From Apricaphanius iberus (Eukaryota > Chordata > Actinopteri > Cyprinodontiformes > Aphaniidae): a stretch of DNA of 64,000 bases. Position numbers and translations under genes: made by a program. Within the stretch, counting starts at the first letter, position 1; every line of letters starts with the position of its first letter. The stretch lies in the NCBI GenBank assembly GCA_028564705.1, contig JAPXFQ010002083.1:1-64000 (forward strand), written 5' to 3'. The notes under the pieces are model-generated. The model made no database searches. It was not told the DNA's origin and saw only the letters and a list, made by a program, of their open reading frames with translations. This document shows, one piece after another, positions 36,265-47,400 of this stretch.

Positions 36265-37130
36265 TGTCAGGCAATCATCACCTCCACTCAGGCCCACCTG
36301 TGCTGCTCTGCAACCATTAGTCTCTGATCCATATATAAGAAGCCCTCACTCACCTCCAACCTGTTCAGTCCTCTGGTCCACCAGCCCTTAACTCCTTCCC
36401 AGTGGTCGTCTCGCCTGCGGAAAACAGCCGACCCTCAGTCCAGCTCCCTCCTGTTCCAGCCAGTCCTGCTCCTGTCAGACCTGACCTGCCTGGTCCTCAA
36501 GCCACATCCTTTGCTTCCTCCAGGTTCTTCCTCCAGGTTCTGCGGCTGAAAGCCTGTTTCTATTCAATAAATCACAAGAACTGCTCTCAGTCTCTGCGTG
36601 GTTATGACAGGATGACTGAACTTGCTTCAAAGGCTTCAGCAGACCTTGAGACTCTCAGAACTGAGGTCCACACGCTCCGTTCCACGGTGGAACAGCTCGT
36701 CTCCAAGGTGGATTCCCTCTCAGAAACGCATGTTCGTCTGGCGGGCCTGGTCCACAGCAGCTCTGCTCCCCGGTTCTGCATGCCAGAGAAGTGGAACGGA
36801 GAGGATGGAAAACCTTATGGGCTACTAGCAGCACAGGACATGCTTTATGAATGTCAGCCTACCACCTATGCCGCCACTGCCTCCAGGGTGGTCCTCCTGA
36901 TGACTCTGCTCACCAGCAAAGCTCAAGAATGGGTGGCGGCTCTTTATTATCAACAATCTCCCCTCTGCAATGACTATTCTCGCTTTGTTGCTGCGATGCG
37001 CAACACCTTTGTTCGCCCTTCCAGTGACATACAGGTTGGAGGTGAGTGAGGGCTTTTTATATATGGATCAGAGACCAGTGGTTGCAGAGCAGCACAGGTG
37101 GGCCTGAGTGGAGGTGATGATTGCCTGACA
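36265..37130 (+). mobile_element. LTR-retrotransposon gag unit bounded by inverted LTR ends
   Basis: The unit begins TGTCAGGCAATCATCACC and ends GGTGATGATTGCCTGACA. The outer 100 bp (36,265-36,364 and 37,031-37,130) are inverted copies with few mismatches. The left side looks like a full LTR of about 345 bp: a TATA box (CATATATAAG at 36,330), AATAAA near 36,567, and an end near 36,609 (TTATGACA). A gag-like ORF follows. The right side is only the inverted first 100 bp of that LTR. The flanks are TTTCC and TTTAC, close to a 5-bp target duplication. This is not a normal LTR-gag-pol-LTR order. Confidence 0.75.
36612..37049 (+). pseudogene. Truncated Ty3/gypsy-like Gag fragment
   Basis: From the Met at 36,612 the frame encodes a heptad-like N-terminal helix (DLETLRTEVHTLRSTVEQL), then a capsid-like region with PEKWNGEDG and a segment ending AQEWVAALYYQQSP. 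This is the layout of Gag in sushi-type Ty3/gypsy elements of fish. The frame runs into the inverted LTR copy and stops, so the C-terminal capsid part, zinc knuckle and all of pol are missing. The longer frame opening at 36,402 reads through LTR sequence and is probably not its true start. Confidence 0.7.
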
Positions 37131-37873
37131 TTTACTTATAATCACAGAACCACACCTAGGTGATTAACACTATTGCTCAAGTTTTTGTAGTTCTCGATAA
37201 CTTTATACTACCTGATCATTTCGAAGACAGCAATACAGTTTACATTGTCTATAAAACAGTAAAAACATATTAGTTGACAGCATTAACTAAGAGAAGTCAT
37301 AGGTAACCGGAGGAAAGAGGCTGAAACATCTGTTCTGATGGACTCTGAAGGACAGATGGACCATGCCCCATTGGAAACTGAGGCCATGGTGGAAAATGGA
37401 GGGGCTTCAATTCTCTTAATACCTTGTGGTAAGAAAGACTAGATGACAAGTACTTACTTATTTACTTTGACCTCCTTCAGAGGTTAAGATTAAATAAATT
37501 CTTTTCAATGTGGGACTCTACACTAGACCCCGAAACTGAACCCCCCACCATGGTTTTTGAAACCACTCCACCTCCAGGGTTGTGTCCCCCACCTGCTTCT
37601 TCATCTCCACTGTACCCCAAACCAGCACACACAGGTAAGACCTCATTGATATAACTTGCAAGTGAAAAACAAGTTAACCCTCCATCATATGCCACTGTTG
37701 CCTGCAGCTACATTAAATTATGAGAACTATTTCCGGTTTAGAACTTTACATCCCTAGCATCTGTGCATTACATGCTAGTCTAGTCTCCTAGTACAGTGAT
37801 TAAAAGTTCTCAAAAGAAAGCATTGTTCATTTTACCATTTGTTCTATTTTATCATTCAACTTATGGTTACAGT

Positions 37874-38520
37874 GGGCCTCATTTATCCAAAATAGTAACT
37901 GTTTCACTGCCACTTTATGTCTATTTAGGTTTTTATTTTTATCTAAGCTACATTATAGGAGAAAAAGAGAGTAACTGTTTTTTTTTCTTCAATTTTTCTG
38001 GAGCTGCGACTATTGAGAAATCGACAATTTGTGGTAGACTTTTGAGTTTGACATTTTGCACCTTATTTAATGACAGACTATCATAAAAAAGGGGATCAGC
38101 ACGCACATCCCTTCCAAAAATATTGGGCCGCCGAAAACATGAATATTGAAAGAAAAAAAAGAAGACTCGCACACTAACTGCACCAATTAAGGCAGTAACT
38201 TTTTAAATCGACTACAATTTGGAGTCCTGCGGTGTGCGAGGTGCCCCTTGTTTATTTAATATGACAGAATATCATGACATAGTGTAGGCATAATTTTTCC
38301 AGATTAGGAATGTTTATTGTTGCCCAAATCTTGAATTTTTTGCGTGTTGCTATGAAGGTTTAGATGGGTGTAAAGTTTACACCACCTCCTGACTTGGTGT
38401 ATATTTTGTGCATACTGTACGCTCACATCCAGATTGATAAATGCCAAAAAGTGTAAATTTTTTGCGTCCCAAACATTTACACCCTGATTTGGTGGTGCGT
38501 AAGTTTGAGAAATGAGGCCC
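37874..38520. mobile_element. Harbinger-like MITE with GGGCCTCATTT termini
   Basis: It starts GGGCCTCATTTATCC and ends GAGAAATGAGGCCC, an inverted terminal repeat. AGT occurs on both sides, compatible with a 3-bp target duplication. Fish genomes carry many MITEs with this terminus. Non-coding. It sits in an intron of the double-CxxC gene. Confidence 0.65.
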
Positions 38521-38687
38521 AGTGAGTCTTGGGATCTGTTTCTTCTTACACAATGTCCCTTTAAGTTAAGAGTAAAGAGGACATTCTAATTATTATAGCT
38601 CCTGACTTTGAGACTATTCTGGTTGACTGCATGATACTTACGTAATATAAAATGTGTATTCGTACATTATGTATCTTGACATCTTTA

Positions 38688-39216
38688 AAGGGACATTGTG
38701 TAAGAATTACTGCCATCTAACATTTAATTTGTGTATCGAATAACAACGAATAATGAAATCTTGCACGTCACCATTTCAAACAAGTGTTGCAGCAACGGTA
38801 GCTGCCCTTTATCAAAAAGCCTCGACAACACTGATTAAATCATGTCATCCATTACTGCAGGGAAATTATTACTATTATCTAGATTATTGGCCTCAAAAGA
38901 ACAATAACAACAACGAAACATGCAAGTTCACTATGGTGTTGTTGACTCTATCCATCAGAGATGGAATTGTGTCTTCAACAAGTCGTATCCATGCTGTGTA
39001 TTTGTTCTGCTCAGCCACTTGTAGTTTCAAGATGGCAAACTGTTATGGCGCCTCCCTACCGGCCGACCTACGTATAAACAAATCTAAAATTCTTCACTTA
39101 GGAGAAAGTGTCAGATTAGTAGCGGAGGTAATAATACACCAATGATAACACATTTATAAATGCAGACATTGAATGTGGCCTGTAAACAACAGGAAATGTT
39201 TAACAATGTCCCTTAA
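38688..39216. mobile_element. TTAA-type MITE with AAAGGGACATTGT termini
   Basis: The left end, TTTAAAGGGACATTGTGTAA, and the right end, AACAATGTCCCTTAAA, are inverted. TTAA-like sequence at both margins suggests a piggyBac/Kolobok-type target. A lone further right end of the same family (TTACACAATGTCCCTTTAA) lies at 38,547-38,565. The reading frame at 38,753-39,145 falls entirely inside this element and is unlikely to be a gene. Confidence 0.65.
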
Positions 39217-41276
39217 ATTTTTTTTTAAATAAAACGGGTAAAATGTCTGTCTTCTCTTCATGATTGTTTTTTCTATTTTCTCTAATTGTACACTAGGACA
39301 CAGAACCACAACCCAAACCATGGTCTCCGAAGCCTCTCCATTTCCTGGGCCACTTGGTAGTATACACATGACCTTTTTTCACATTCAGATTTTTACATTC
39401 ATTAATAGTCTTTTCCACTGTCTAATACATCAGTTTTTTTGTTGTTTTTTTTGCCTACCTGTACAGCAGACCCTGCAACTACAACCCCAAACATACCATC
39501 GGAGTCATAAGGCCCTACTGGCCTGTTTCCCCCACCTTCTACGTCTTCTCCACCATTGCCCCCCCCCCCCCTTAAATGGATTGTAGAGGTCAGACATCAT
39601 GAATGCCACATGCAAGCAACAACAAACCTTGTGGAACAGCACATGTTTACATGAAAATATAAAGAGAGAATCCTTTAAGTTGATCAGCATCCTTGCTCTA
39701 TAAGATTTTAATACTTGATATTTTCTTAACTCAGAAAATGTCTATTTATGCTCAAGAATGTGCAAAACGCTTCCATTTTGACAAAGCTGACATGAGATAT
39801 ATCGGCAATCTGAACTTTTAATAACACCCTTCAACATGTTACATTAGGATAATTGTCTTACTTTTCCTCCAATTCCATAGGTGGCAGCAAACAAGGCAAC
39901 ACAGTGGCCCCCAAAAGGTAATTTTTATTATCTTTATTCATTCTAAAAGAGTTACAGTGTGCACATGAATGCATACATTAGGTGAAGCAGGTGCACGTGT
40001 GTTTACATACCCACCTAGGTATTAAGGATTTTTTTTTCACAATTGTAATTGGTTATAGTAATAATACTCATTAAAAACTAATGCTCATCTCTAACTCTTT
40101 TTCAGACTGTGAATTCCATAACAACATGGAAAGCTATCCCTACACCAAATTTGTGTCACAGAGGAGTCGAAATGTAAGTTTCATTTACAATTGTTTTTAG
40201 CTGAATACTGAATACTTTTGTTGACCATGAGTCAAAATTGTTTATACATATGCTCTACTGTATATGCTACACAAATAAAGGAGATTTATGGTTTTACACT
40301 TCTTCAGTAAAAACTGTATATTAAACAGACATAATCAATTGCCAAATTCAAAAACATTACTTTGATCAAATGCAGGCATGCTCTATAAAGAATTGTATTG
40401 CATCCAAATATTAAAATGGATGATAGACACATACAATTTAAGATCCTGTTATTACATTTGATGTTCTAAATAGGAATTTATAAATCTATGTGGTTATTTC
40501 TTTGAATCACTTCACCTTTCCTTGTTTTTCAGGGGAAAAAGGAGGTGAAAGTTAGGTGGTCCCCATGCCCAAAATGGTATGTATGCCATTCATTGCAGTG
40601 CAACATCCCAAATTCAACGTTGTAATTTAGATCTTAATTGCTGGTTGCTTTATCCATCCAGTCTATCCAAATGAAAGTAAAGCAAGTGTCTTCTTTCCTC
40701 TAGCCACATGAAATGGAAGGACTCGTGGGTGTCCGCAGATGACCTGAATCAAATTTAAATTTAATGGTCTACTGTTGCCATTTTTGCACGTATGTGTTCT
40801 TGTGCTTGTTCTGTAATGTTTTAACTTGTTGATTAAACTGTTTTTAAAAAGTGTTTGGCTTATATGTATTTGACCATTTAAAAAAATATGACAGCCACCT
40901 TTTGAAATTGTTATAATGTAACAGTGAAACGTTTACTGCTGCCATGGATCACTGATTTCATCTTGAGGAGTGGCACACTTCATTCCAACAGTTCAAATGT
41001 CATATTTTCCAACAGATAACTTTCTTAGTTCCTTTTGTTTGAGCCATATGAGCATTTTTGCTGTAGTTGATGAACTGGATTACTCAGTTCACCATCAGTT
41101 GTAAGGAGAGACACAATTTACTATACTGTGGCATTATTTGTGGTTCACTGATGAATGCTACATTACCCAGTCATCCACTATCCCCAATGTGATGCTAGGG
41201 AAGGTAAGGGAAATACCAGGGTTCCTACATTAAAAGGGGTGGCCTCATAGCACATGATGCCAATGGCATCATTACT

Positions 41277-41434
41277 TAGTTTGGACCAGAAGGAACCAGA
41301 ACCTTTTCAGATGAAAGAAGAGCAGCAAGAGCCAGAACATTCCTGGATAAAAGAGGAAGCATTGGAGCTCTGCATTAATGAACAAAAAGACCAGGTTGTA
41401 TTGAAGTGGGAGACTGAAGATACTTGGGTGCCTA
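41277..41434 (+). pseudogene. Isolated exon of a teleost C2H2 zinc-finger-type gene
   Basis: After an acceptor-like 'catcattacttag' the frame reads LDQKEPEPFQMKEEQQEPEH, then IKEEALELC and DQVVLKWETED, before a GTATCT donor-like site. Repeated EPE / IKEEQ-E / LVLKQE-type text is characteristic of the linker exon before the C2H2 finger array in large fish zinc-finger families. No finger exon follows in the window, so it is a stranded fragment. Confidence 0.6.
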
Positions 41435-43170
41435 GGTATCTAGATAAGTTATTCAAATGTTTCGCTTTTTCCAATGCATTGTAAGAATGCATTGTGGTCT
41501 AATCTCAGTTATACCAAATAGGTGAACAATTTTTAAGCTTTATCTTGGAATCTGATAGTGAATTCCAATGTTGAGCAGCCATTGTAATGAGGGGTGTCGG
41601 TCACTCAAAGCTGGATCCACTTAATTCAAAAAGTAATGCGTTATCACTCACTACAACAAAACAATGTAGTGATGTAAAGATTAAAAAGGAAAATGCTTGA
41701 TGTATTCTCATCATTAATGTTGGTGTCAGTTAATGAATCAGTTTATGTCATTATTGACTGAATAAACATTGTTTGAATGCATAAAAAACATTCTGTTGCA
41801 ATTTTACTCATATCTCTGCATGAGGGATCTACATTGTGAATGTGCTAGTGTGTACCATACACAAGATTACATATATTATTAGTTATTCTTTTTAAAGGGT
41901 GGGCAGAAATGATCATAAACCCATTCAAAAGAAAGTTGAAGGGGAAACAGAATATTTGTAAGACGCATGTGGGAGGGAATCCCGAGCCGTTTCTACGTGA
42001 CGTAATTGCTCCATCTTAACCCCCCCCCCAAGTTCTATAGTCATAACCAGCGACACATAGCATGTATCAGATACAATGACGTGTCACTGACCTTCTTTAT
42101 CCTCTTCCTATTGGCTGGTTTGAGTGCCCAAATCGTACATGTCATAGGGAAGCTATAATTGAGGGAACGTTTGGCTAAAATATCTTAAATAAACGTACAT
42201 ATTTATTTTTTCCCACCATGTATCGTTTTGTTAGTGAGTCAGTTATGGTTCGGCTGTATAATATGTTTGAAATATTAAGTGGGCATAGTTTTTAACAACC
42301 CTAACTATGGCCGGAAAAACCGGAAGAAAGTACCAGCCTTCACCTACTTTATTTAATAAAAAGATTATACATTGAAAGTGAACCACATATTTACATTTCA
42401 TTAGTAGATATAATCTAGAGGGACTGCAACAACTACTTCGGCATTATTAGGTTTTTGATAAATCCAATGGATATATAATTTTGTAAACCTACAATTCCAC
42501 CTCCTTTGAAAACCAGATAAACTACAATCATGGCGCTGATCTGTTTTAAGCTGCATGGCGCGGCCATAGTGATTGTAGTTTTTACAAACATCATTTTGTA
42601 CCGAATTTGAATGTGAAAATATTGAATTAACAATCTACCGGGGGGGTTAGAGGGATGCTGAACACAACTGTAGATTCAGATCTTAAAAATTCAAATTGTC
42701 AAATGGGTAAAAATTTGTTTTATCCATATTTGACAGTGCCCCCGGTTGGTGGGTTTAACATACCACATGAGAGCTCAGGTCAAGAGCTCTCAATAACAGT
42801 TGGTCCCATGTCTTTATACCCTTTTGTTGTTGATTTTATAAACTTTAAATGTGAACTGAGGTGAAGGTTCAATGGTCATATTTTCAAAGAAGGAGCCATG
42901 TAGAGAGTTCATACTTCCATATGTTATTCTCCAGATGACGACCTTTCCAAATATGTATTTGGTTTTGGTGAAAGCCAAAGTTTTTATTATTTTTTTCATT
43001 TCATTGTCAGACACATTTAGAAGCTAAGCTTCAGAGAGGATATGCACGACCCAGTATAAAAAAATTATATACTTGTTATTTTCCTTCAATTTTTTTGCAA
43101 AGTACATTTCAAAATATGTCACATTCAGAGTAATAATATTAATCACAATCTATTTAATATACTGTATATC
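41435..43170. other. Gene-free interval with a short palindromic element
   Basis: No exon found. At 42,512-42,594 the words AAACTACAATCATGGC and GGCCATAGTGATTGTAGTTT face each other as an 80-bp imperfect palindrome, probably a small MITE. The stretch 42,880-43,060 is AT-rich without recognisable content. Confidence 0.45.
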
Positions 43171-43174
43171 TTTT

Positions 43175-43756
43175 ATAGTGTCAGATTTAAGGCTCCTGGG
43201 ATGCTGTGCAGACCAGCTCAGTGTGATTGTTCAGCATCTCTTCAACCTGAAGCCTGGACAAAGTACCACTGCTCTGGAAAACATTGTGTGCTACCAGTGG
43301 CAATGCCTGAAGGATTTCCGTGGCTACAGGCCTGCAGCATTACCGTCCCACCTGATGAAGGCTCTGGTGCAGCTGGTTCTGTCCCACCTCCGCTGTCTGG
43401 GGAGCTCATCATTAGATCTGCTGCAGTTTGCCTACCGGTCTAACATCGGGGTGGATGATGCTGTCATCTTCCTCATGCAGAAAGCTCTTTCTCACCTTGA
43501 CACCAGGGGCAGCACTGTTAGGATCATGTTTTATGATTTCTCCAGTGCATTTAACACCATCCAGCCTGCACTACTGGGGGACAGGCTGCAGGACTCTGGA
43601 GTGGACCATCAACTGACATCATGGATCCCGGACTTCCTCACTAACCGTCCACAGTTTGAGGGTATGGGACTGTTTATCAGACTGGATCACCCGCAGCCCA
43701 GGGGCCCTTGTGGGAACTGTTTTGAACCCGTTCCTTTTCAGACTGTACACCTCTGA
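43175..43756 (+). pseudogene. LINE reverse-transcriptase fragment (CR1/L2/Rex1 group)
   Basis: The frame carries the fingers-palm region of a LINE polymerase: CADQLSVIVQHLFNL, then DFRGYRPAALPSHLMKALVQ, LQFAYRSNIGVDDAVIFL, and MFYDFSSAFNTIQP with the first catalytic Asp of the palm. It goes on to LTSWIPDFLTNRPQF, then degenerates before the 'GSPQG' and 'DD' motifs. Both ends are lost. The methionine at 43,073 is in flanking AT-rich DNA and is not part of the element. Confidence 0.85.
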
Positions 43757-44408
43757 CTTGACTGACTAGTTGTAGTTGTACAGTAATAACCTAATAGCAT
43801 TTGTCACCAGACAATTGTCCAGAATATCTTCACAGATTGTACAGTGGTCTTCTTAACCCGGAACTTAATGTAGTTCTCCCAGCCTTCCTTTTTTATTAGA
43901 GATCAACATTGTCATATTACAGACATCATTTCTGTGCCAACATCCGGATTAGCCAGTAAGTTGCATTTCATGGACCGCAGGCTACAAAAGGTAAGGTTGT
44001 TGGCCTATGAGATATTTCCACATATAGTGTCAAACTGCTCTTAAGTCCCTGCCTGTGGTTTTACGAGAGTGTGTGTGTACATGGGCACAAATCAAACATT
44101 TCATGTAAACAATGAACAATAAATGTATTCTAAAAGTACATAAATAACCTATTACGCACTTAGAAACTATAAATTGGCAGCTTTATGGAAACTTAAGCCC
44201 TATATATTCTACATTCAAGAAAGGATGTCATGTTGTTTTTAATCACACCAATACAAATATTGTTTATACTACATCATTATTTTATTATCAACATAGCAAA
44301 ATGTCATTTACAACAGTCAGTTAATAATATAGCAGCTCTAAATTTTGTTAAATGTCTTAAATGCACACACAGACTGAACCCACAACATTATCAATGGCAC
44401 TATTTGTT
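43757..44408. other. Intergenic DNA between LINE fragment and KDZ gene 3' end
   Basis: No exon or terminal repeat recognised. If the KDZ gene is a transposon, one of its ends should lie in or beyond this stretch. I could not pair any sequence here with the far side of the gene by eye. Confidence 0.4.
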
Positions 44409-44411
44409 CAT

Positions 44412-47400
44412 TTAATTTATTGCCTTCATGTCCATATCATCATCTTCATCTGAGCTGCTGTCAAAGTCACATTCTCTGCCTTCTTTATCAAACAACTCAT
44501 CTCCCTCTTCAACACCCTCCACAGATCCAACAAGTCCAGCCTGAATCATTTGCAAGTATTTTCTTTGGACTGTGACAAAAAGAGACTGCTGCTGGAACCT
44601 TCTTCGTTTTAGGTCTTCTTGAAGACCTTGAAGACTTTCTTCAGATAGCCACTGCAGCCTATCTTGATAGTGAACAGAAAGACTTTTAAAGAAAATCATT
44701 CCTGCTGTAGGATCTATCATAAATCAAACTACATTAACAAAACAATGAACAGAGTCACACTGAAAACAACACCCTAAAAGCAGAATCTGTAAGATTTTCT
44801 ATATTAATTGTAGCCTTGGTTTTCCCATGCTACCTTTAATGCAGCATAATTTTTTAATTCACGCTGCTTAGGTACGTCTCATAAGCTGTGTCTCATGACG
44901 TGATCTGGAGTTAGCCAGACTAAATAAATTGGTCAAAAATAACTAAAACTATAATTAGAGAGTTTAAAAACATGTAGTTTATCATTACTCCATATAAGAT
45001 AATTTATTAAATGACTAAGCTTTTGATACTTTTTCGGTGTGGAAAACGTGTAGTCTTTTTTTTCCACCAGAAGTCTGGTGTTGGGAAGAATCACCTTGAA
45101 ATCTCACAGATTCTGCCTTTAATCTTTGGCCAAAATACATACAGCTAATACTTACCTCTAGCACTGATAGATGAGCCACCTAAGGTCTTCTCCCTTTTTT
45201 TGATGAACTCCCAGTGTTGCCTTACTTCTGTAGCAAGGATCATCAACTCCTCCTCTAGTCTAAATATATGCATGACTTTGTCGAAAACCTTTTTTTTGTA
45301 AAGGAAATCCACTCCATCTGGAAATGCATTGACATTAATTTCAATACAACAAAAATTGTACAAACATAAATTACCTTTTGGACCATATAACATATATCCA
45401 TGTTAGAATGTTCAAATAATACAAATCATGTCACATACCAGAGGGTGGTAACTGCCAAGGAAATATATAGCCAGCTTGTAAAGCATTATCAACTGGACCG
45501 ATTAGATCTTTGTGTTGGACCATGTCATCATGCTGAGCTATATAGTTCTGTAGTTGCTGCTTTTCCCGCCAAATACGGCTGCGGATGACAGAGCGTCCAG
45601 TGTTGCTGTCTGTGAGACACCACAAATCAGCTACAGCATGGGAACAGCACATAATCATATGAAATGAAATCTTTAAGAAAAAAAAAGAAAAAAAATCAAA
45701 GGATGAATGTTGTACCTGTTTGGCTATAGAGCCGTGCTTTGCGCTGCCTTAAGCCCAGAGAAGTCTCCTCGATTCTTCTTCTCACTGTGATCAACGAATC
45801 ATCTCTGTCGGCAGGGAGTTCTATACAACACAAAGCACAACGTTTTTAAAGTCACACTCCGATCATGTTTTGAGCAATTTTTATAACATGCTAGGTGGTC
45901 TTTAAATTATGATTATGCTGGGTTTTTTTTTTTTGCCAAAATCACAAAACCTGTGCCGTTTTCTGGGACTTCGCTTCAGCAGAGTGGAGTAGCTCATCAG
46001 CAATTCGGCTCTGCGTTGTGGGCGGAACCATTGGCATGGAGACACCCCCCACCCGCGGTTAGCTGCCAGGCAGGAGGGCAGCTTGATTACAGGGCAGGGA
46101 AGACGAGCTGAGCCGCTGGATGGAGCTACTTGGGGAGCGGGGAAGAGCTGCGGCCGTAGCCACTCGGGGAGCGCTTACTTGGTGGAAGATATTGGAGTGC
46201 CAGGTAAGCAGCTAAAACATTTCTTTTAACTTTCTTGTTATGTTAGCTAATGCTAGAACAAACCCGGTTAGGGCAGCTACTGTTACTAATTATACACTAG
46301 ATTCCTGGTGGAACAGAAACCCCCGCCCACTCGCTGATGTATTGACCTGACACTCCGACGCAGAGTACAAATGTGCAAGCAGCTGGGTTGAAACGTCTTG
46401 AAAGCTAATACCAATATCTCTCCGTGGCGGAGTAGGAGCTTGTGGCCATGCCCAGTGAAGTTACTATGTAACAACTCCAGTATTTTTTAGCTGGCATTTT
46501 AACGTCTGCTACTGATTCACAGCCATTTGAATGCAGAAATACTCAGAAATGCAACTTTGAGCTGAATTTTCTCAAGATATGTCCTCTAGCATCAGAAAAA
46601 TGCCACAAGAACATGTTAACACCTAGAAAAACATGATTTCCATCGGAGTGGGTCTTTAAACGTTTTATAATCTAAGTTTCAATCCTGCCACTGTTGCTTA
46701 AAAGTAAATCAGACATTTCCAATACTAACCATGTTTAGCCCACCCCCGGACATCTCTGACCCACTGCTGTATGGTCTCTTCACTGACAGACATTTCACTC
46801 TTGAGGGTCTCAAGGCTCTGCTTTTCCTTCTGAAGATTTTGCTGTGTCTGTTGGATAAAAATGTGTTCAGTTCTTATTCTGATTGCTGTATGGAACCTTT
46901 AACAAAAAGACAACTAAGATGACAGTTACCTTACGAAGTCGTGTGCATAAGGTATCACACATGTTCTCCACCTTTCTTCTGTTCCAGCTCATGATCTGAA
47001 CAGTCAGCATGTCTGTGCGGGCTGTAAAAGAAAAACAATATCAGAATGTGCTTGACTGTTTCAACAGTGCTTACACTCAACTCTACAATACCTCTTCTGC
47101 TAGGAGTCATGAATTTGAATATTGTAGATATACGTACGACTTAGAAGACCAAAACAAACCTCCTTTACTCATAAACTTGGTATTTATGGCAGTCCTGGAG
47201 AGAAAGGAGTTGACCATTTCGACCTCCTCTCCTAAAGTGGAACCAGCTCCATCCTGACTGCCTCCTCCCCATTTTATCTGGCATTAAGGAAAATGTAGTG
47301 TGGTGCCTTAGTTCACTTAAACAGCCAATGGCGTTGTCATTCTATAATTCACGGTATCCACTATAGTACACTGGATTAGAAATGGAACAATTGCACCTTT

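Larger units (their letters stand above)
34714..40759 (+). pseudogene. Spliced gene of unknown family, double-CxxC N-terminus; frameshifted copy
   Basis: The first coding exon (acceptor at about 34,713) starts at an ATG at 34,719. It reads MPGSTLKSCAFC, then ACKTCKLC: two CxxC pairs that could form a small zinc ribbon. The frame breaks at a C-run and again at an A-run (about 34,798-34,828), after which a Lys/Gln-rich segment and NTCKLVDSAHILV continue in another frame. Later exon-like blocks are about 37,304-37,430, 37,529-37,633 (Pro-rich), 39,296-39,351 and 39,476-39,580. The last four join in phase: about 39,881-39,918, 40,106-40,172, 40,533-40,577 and 40,704-40,759. They end in YPYTKFVSQRSRN, VKVRWSPCPKC and MKWKDSWVSADDLNQI. 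The 39.5-kb block has an in-frame stop. I know no function. It lies convergent with the KDZ gene, about 3.7 kb away. It could be a pseudogene or carry homopolymer assembly errors. Confidence 0.55.

Noticed and set aside
38753..39145. 130-codon plus-strand frame
   Set aside because: It lies entirely within a MITE with AAAGGGACATTGT ends and matches no protein family.
42512..42594. Palindrome as a regulatory hairpin or RNA gene
   Set aside because: The arms look like a small MITE and no RNA family features are present.
47009..47257. 82-codon plus-strand frame over a KDZ exon
   Set aside because: It is the antisense of a well-supported KDZ exon with matching splice sites.
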